NCBI GenBank assembly: GCA_034440575.1
Contig: JAOTOL010001144.1
Span: forward strand, 186,001-250,000
From: Imbricaverruca yamaguchii
Taxonomy: Eukaryota; Arthropoda; Thecostraca; Neoverrucidae
Direction of reading: 5' to 3'
Length of the DNA stretch: 64,000 nt
In this document: positions 61,285 through 64,000 of the stretch, piece by piece
Layout: each line of letters opens with the position of its first letter
Numbering within the stretch: position 1 is the first letter of the stretch
Position numbers and translations under genes: made by a program
The notes under the pieces: model-generated
Told to the model about the DNA's origin: nothing
The model's input: only the letters and a program-made list of their open reading frames with translations
Databases searched by the model: none

Positions 61285-63385
61285 GCACCTGAGGAGCTGT
61301 ACGGAACAGGCGGGTGCATTCACCCGACCAGGAGAGAAACTCGCCACCCCGAACGTACTAGAAGCGCCGCCCACACAATGACCGTCGACCGGGCCGGGGG
61401 AAGAAATCAGACGCTGGGAAAAATACCGGCACCCAGTAATCCGAGGCGACCTGCCACTGGACTGGCATTGGGGGACTACGGACCCGCACGCCCCTTTGGG
61501 ATATCAGGCCAGAGAGGCATGTTGGTCACCTACCACAACTTGCATCGTCCGGCGGAGGACCTCAACCACCAGGACTCGTTAACCGCGAGCCACCGGCCGA
61601 GGGGGGCAACTACCCCGATTCAAACTGAGCGGATGGGTGGGCCAGAAGCTGGCCTCCTGGTGGTAGGGGAGTGGTTTTTGTTAGCAGGGTGGGATAGAGG
61701 ACATACAAAGAGACGCTGGCATGGAATGGATACTGGGGTGGGGTGAAGGATGGTCGGTGAGGACTACGAGAGCTCCGGAAACACGTCCACGTTTCTACAT
61801 CCCATATCGGTGCGGCTGTGGTAAACCGATGAAGCGCCATTTCCATAGTAGGTGCATGACCACTGCAGTCGATGCGTCCCTAAACACCAATAAACAAAAA
61901 CATTTCCAGAGTAAGCCAAGTTGCAACAGCTGACCCCATTGCGGGGTTGAATTTATCGTAATTAAACCTCAGTTCAAGTTTTGTTCATACATATGGTGCA
62001 AAATGTGCACACCGTTTTGACACTTGATCTATCTTCAAGACCTCAGCTGTGAAAGATGACTGGTGTTCTATGGCCGTGACGATGACTGAAAATGGTCATA
62101 ACTTGGATAAAATTGAGGCTGGGAGGGCAACAAGAATTTGGGGTCTCAAGCCGCGGTTTGACGTAAAAACTCCAAGAATTATAATTAATGCAGTTGTTTT
62201 TTTTAAAGTTGCTTAAGGATGGCAAACATTCGTCAAAATAATAAAGAAATGTCAGTCAAGCACGTTATCAAACTTTGTCTAAGGATATGTAAAAACAGTT
62301 CATACATCTAAATCTGCTTCTGTCTCACTCGGCAGAATATGAGATAAAAGATCGGGTTTAAATTTAGCTGCGATGATACAAAACCTGAGGATCAAATACA
62401 AATGATGATGTTAATAATGAAACTGAACCGCTGTTCTTAGAGATATAGCATAGTAGAATACATAACATAAATATACAGAATAGAAGAAAACACGCTAAAA
62501 CAAAGGCATACTTCCCCAAATGCGCGACTTCAATCCGTTTAGTTTTGAACTTGGTGTGCATGATTTGTATTAACCACAACTGATTTCAGAACTAATCTTC
62601 ACCAATTGATTTGTATGGGTTGTAACAAAGCGGACGCAGATACATGACATTTTTGCGTATCCAGAGGCTACGTAGGATAGTCCGATCAGCACAATACATT
62701 TATTTCGACAATTTGTCATGCCTGCATACTCTTTTCAAGGCAACCCTTCATACCTTTCCGTCTATGGAGTTTTCGCGCCGAAATGTGGGGTGTGGCCGAA
62801 AATTACCGTCGTCCAACCATATACATTTAAGCATCGCGGACAACACGTATCGGCATCGTCTCTATTCAGCTGTACAACTTCAATGTCTAGCGTCTGGTAC
62901 CGTAGGCTGAGGCTTACAAGGAAATTAAGCTTAAATGCCGGGCAGTGCCAGAGTTATCAAAATTAGCTTTGCGACTCCCGCGGTCGCTATACGGTCCCCG
63001 CAGCGGGCGACATCACCCCTCTCATCACAGTTTGTTTTCCCTACCCGGAACTGATTGGTTTCCAGGCTTTTGCTGCTGGAGCCGCATGAGCGAAAGACGC
63101 CGAGAGCAGGTCTCAGGCTGCTGAATCCAGATCAATATTCCACCAGTCATGTAACCGGGACAGCCGGACAGGGGCGCAGCGAGGGTGCGACTGGCTCGCC
63201 AACCAACCGCCAGTGTCGAGTATTGAGGCTGAAGGGGACAGAGGCAGCCAGGCTGCATTTCCACAAACAATACACATGTGTCACAGGATGGCAGGCTGTC
63301 AGTGCCACTCTGCGCGACACTGTCGGTCACAAATGCCGCCCATGACCTTAACCCTCCCAGTCTTTTCGGTCATATACTCAAACCA
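61285..63385. other. Unassigned; GC-rich then AT-rich
   Basis: A 158-codon plus frame at 61270-61746 begins inside the TTAA element and matches nothing recognised. It may be 5' sequence of the LINE whose gag lies at 59.4-60.2 kb. The remainder holds short frames only. Confidence 0.35.
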
Positions 63386-63387
63386 TG

Positions 63388-64000
63388 TCTCGGGGAGATA
63401 GGACCCCCTTCTAATCTCCAAACTAAGCGACACACGAAAACGAAAGAGGTGTGAGCGGAAAGCGCTCGACGAGTATGGTCAGACACCGCCACCCAAAAAT
63501 CCCTACAAAAGTGACGTCACTAGGGGGGGGGGGGGCTAGGTTTTCACAACGTACATCATGCTTTTTTTGCTCTGGAGAGTTCATTTTGGGAATTTGGAAA
63601 CAAAAATATTTGGAATCAGAAGAGGAAGGCGAAATTGACCATGACCATAAATATCTGGCCACCCGATAAATCAATCTTTTGTTGTTGACATTTTACAATT
63701 TTAAGTTTTTAAGTTTTCTTTCATTTATATTTGTATAACATGTTGGAGAGGACGGAAACAACGTTGTTCGAAGTCGACGTGTTCTAACAAAAAAAAACTT
63801 ACTTTAGCCAGAATCTTCGATTTAACTCTAATGGGCAAACATGCAAAACTAATAAGTAATTCAAACGGAAAACTTAAACATTCACCTGGTGCGTTTTGTT
63901 GCGTCCCTAAGGATAAGCAAACGCTGAAAGTTCCAATAAAGTATCTTTATCCGTTAAAGCGTGACGACAGGTTGAACGTTTTTGGAGATGACCTCACTTG
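63388..64000. repeat. Interspersed repeat family 2, copy 2, cut by the window edge
   Basis: Aligns in the same orientation with 18812-19440. The copy runs off the end of the window at GATGACCTCACTTG. Confidence 0.88.

Overview
This window is eukaryotic, repeat-dense, gene-poor nuclear DNA from an animal, most likely an arthropod (inference). The grounds are the spliced exons of one conserved gene (CLASP), decayed Jockey-like non-LTR retrotransposons with CCHC-type gag, tRNA-derived SINEs, hAT-type and TTAA-type DNA transposons, and a very high load of micro- and minisatellites. Nothing bacterial is present. The long open frames are nearly all read-throughs of tandem repeats and are not genes. 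The species cannot be named from the sequence alone.

Host gene. On the minus strand, four well-supported exons and one probable exon (38440 down to 21999) encode the first TOG domain of CLASP, a microtubule plus-end protein, and the start of the basic linker behind it. Splice phases agree across all five. Introns of about 2.3, 3.0, 10.1 and 0.3 kb are filled with minisatellites, SINEs and a hAT MITE. The exon coding the N-terminus of TOG1 and the exons from TOG2 onward were not found and may lie outside the window.

Layout. 1-7.3 kb: 78-, 44-, 36- and 38-bp tandem arrays. 8.2-12.2 kb: LINE fragments, a 35-bp array and a SINE. 12.6-14.3 kb: a hAT MITE inside a 31-bp array, then a perfect hairpin. 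14.6-17.0 kb: an unidentified open frame and a 28-bp array. 18.4-20.9 kb: a degenerate short-period repeat split by an interspersed element that recurs at the window end. 22-38.4 kb: CLASP exons among SINEs, a 1.2-kb GA/GTGA tract, and 34-, 25-, 73- and 40-bp arrays. 39-45 kb: mostly AT-rich, with one candidate small transcription unit and SINEs. 46-50.4 kb: a fossil Jockey-like element broken by two precise hAT MITE insertions. 51.4-52.0 kb: a pure CGG tract of about 191 units. 54-64 kb: more LINE fragments (one gag split by a SINE), TTAA-type elements rich in AGGTCA, and the second copy of the 18.8-kb repeat.

Most interesting points: (i) a hAT MITE family with four full copies, each with 8-bp target duplications; (ii) 52-56-bp retroposed units with 14-16-bp target duplications; (iii) near-uniform minus orientation of SINEs and most LINE fragments; (iv) AGGTCA-rich TTAA elements; (v) the uninterrupted CGG tract.
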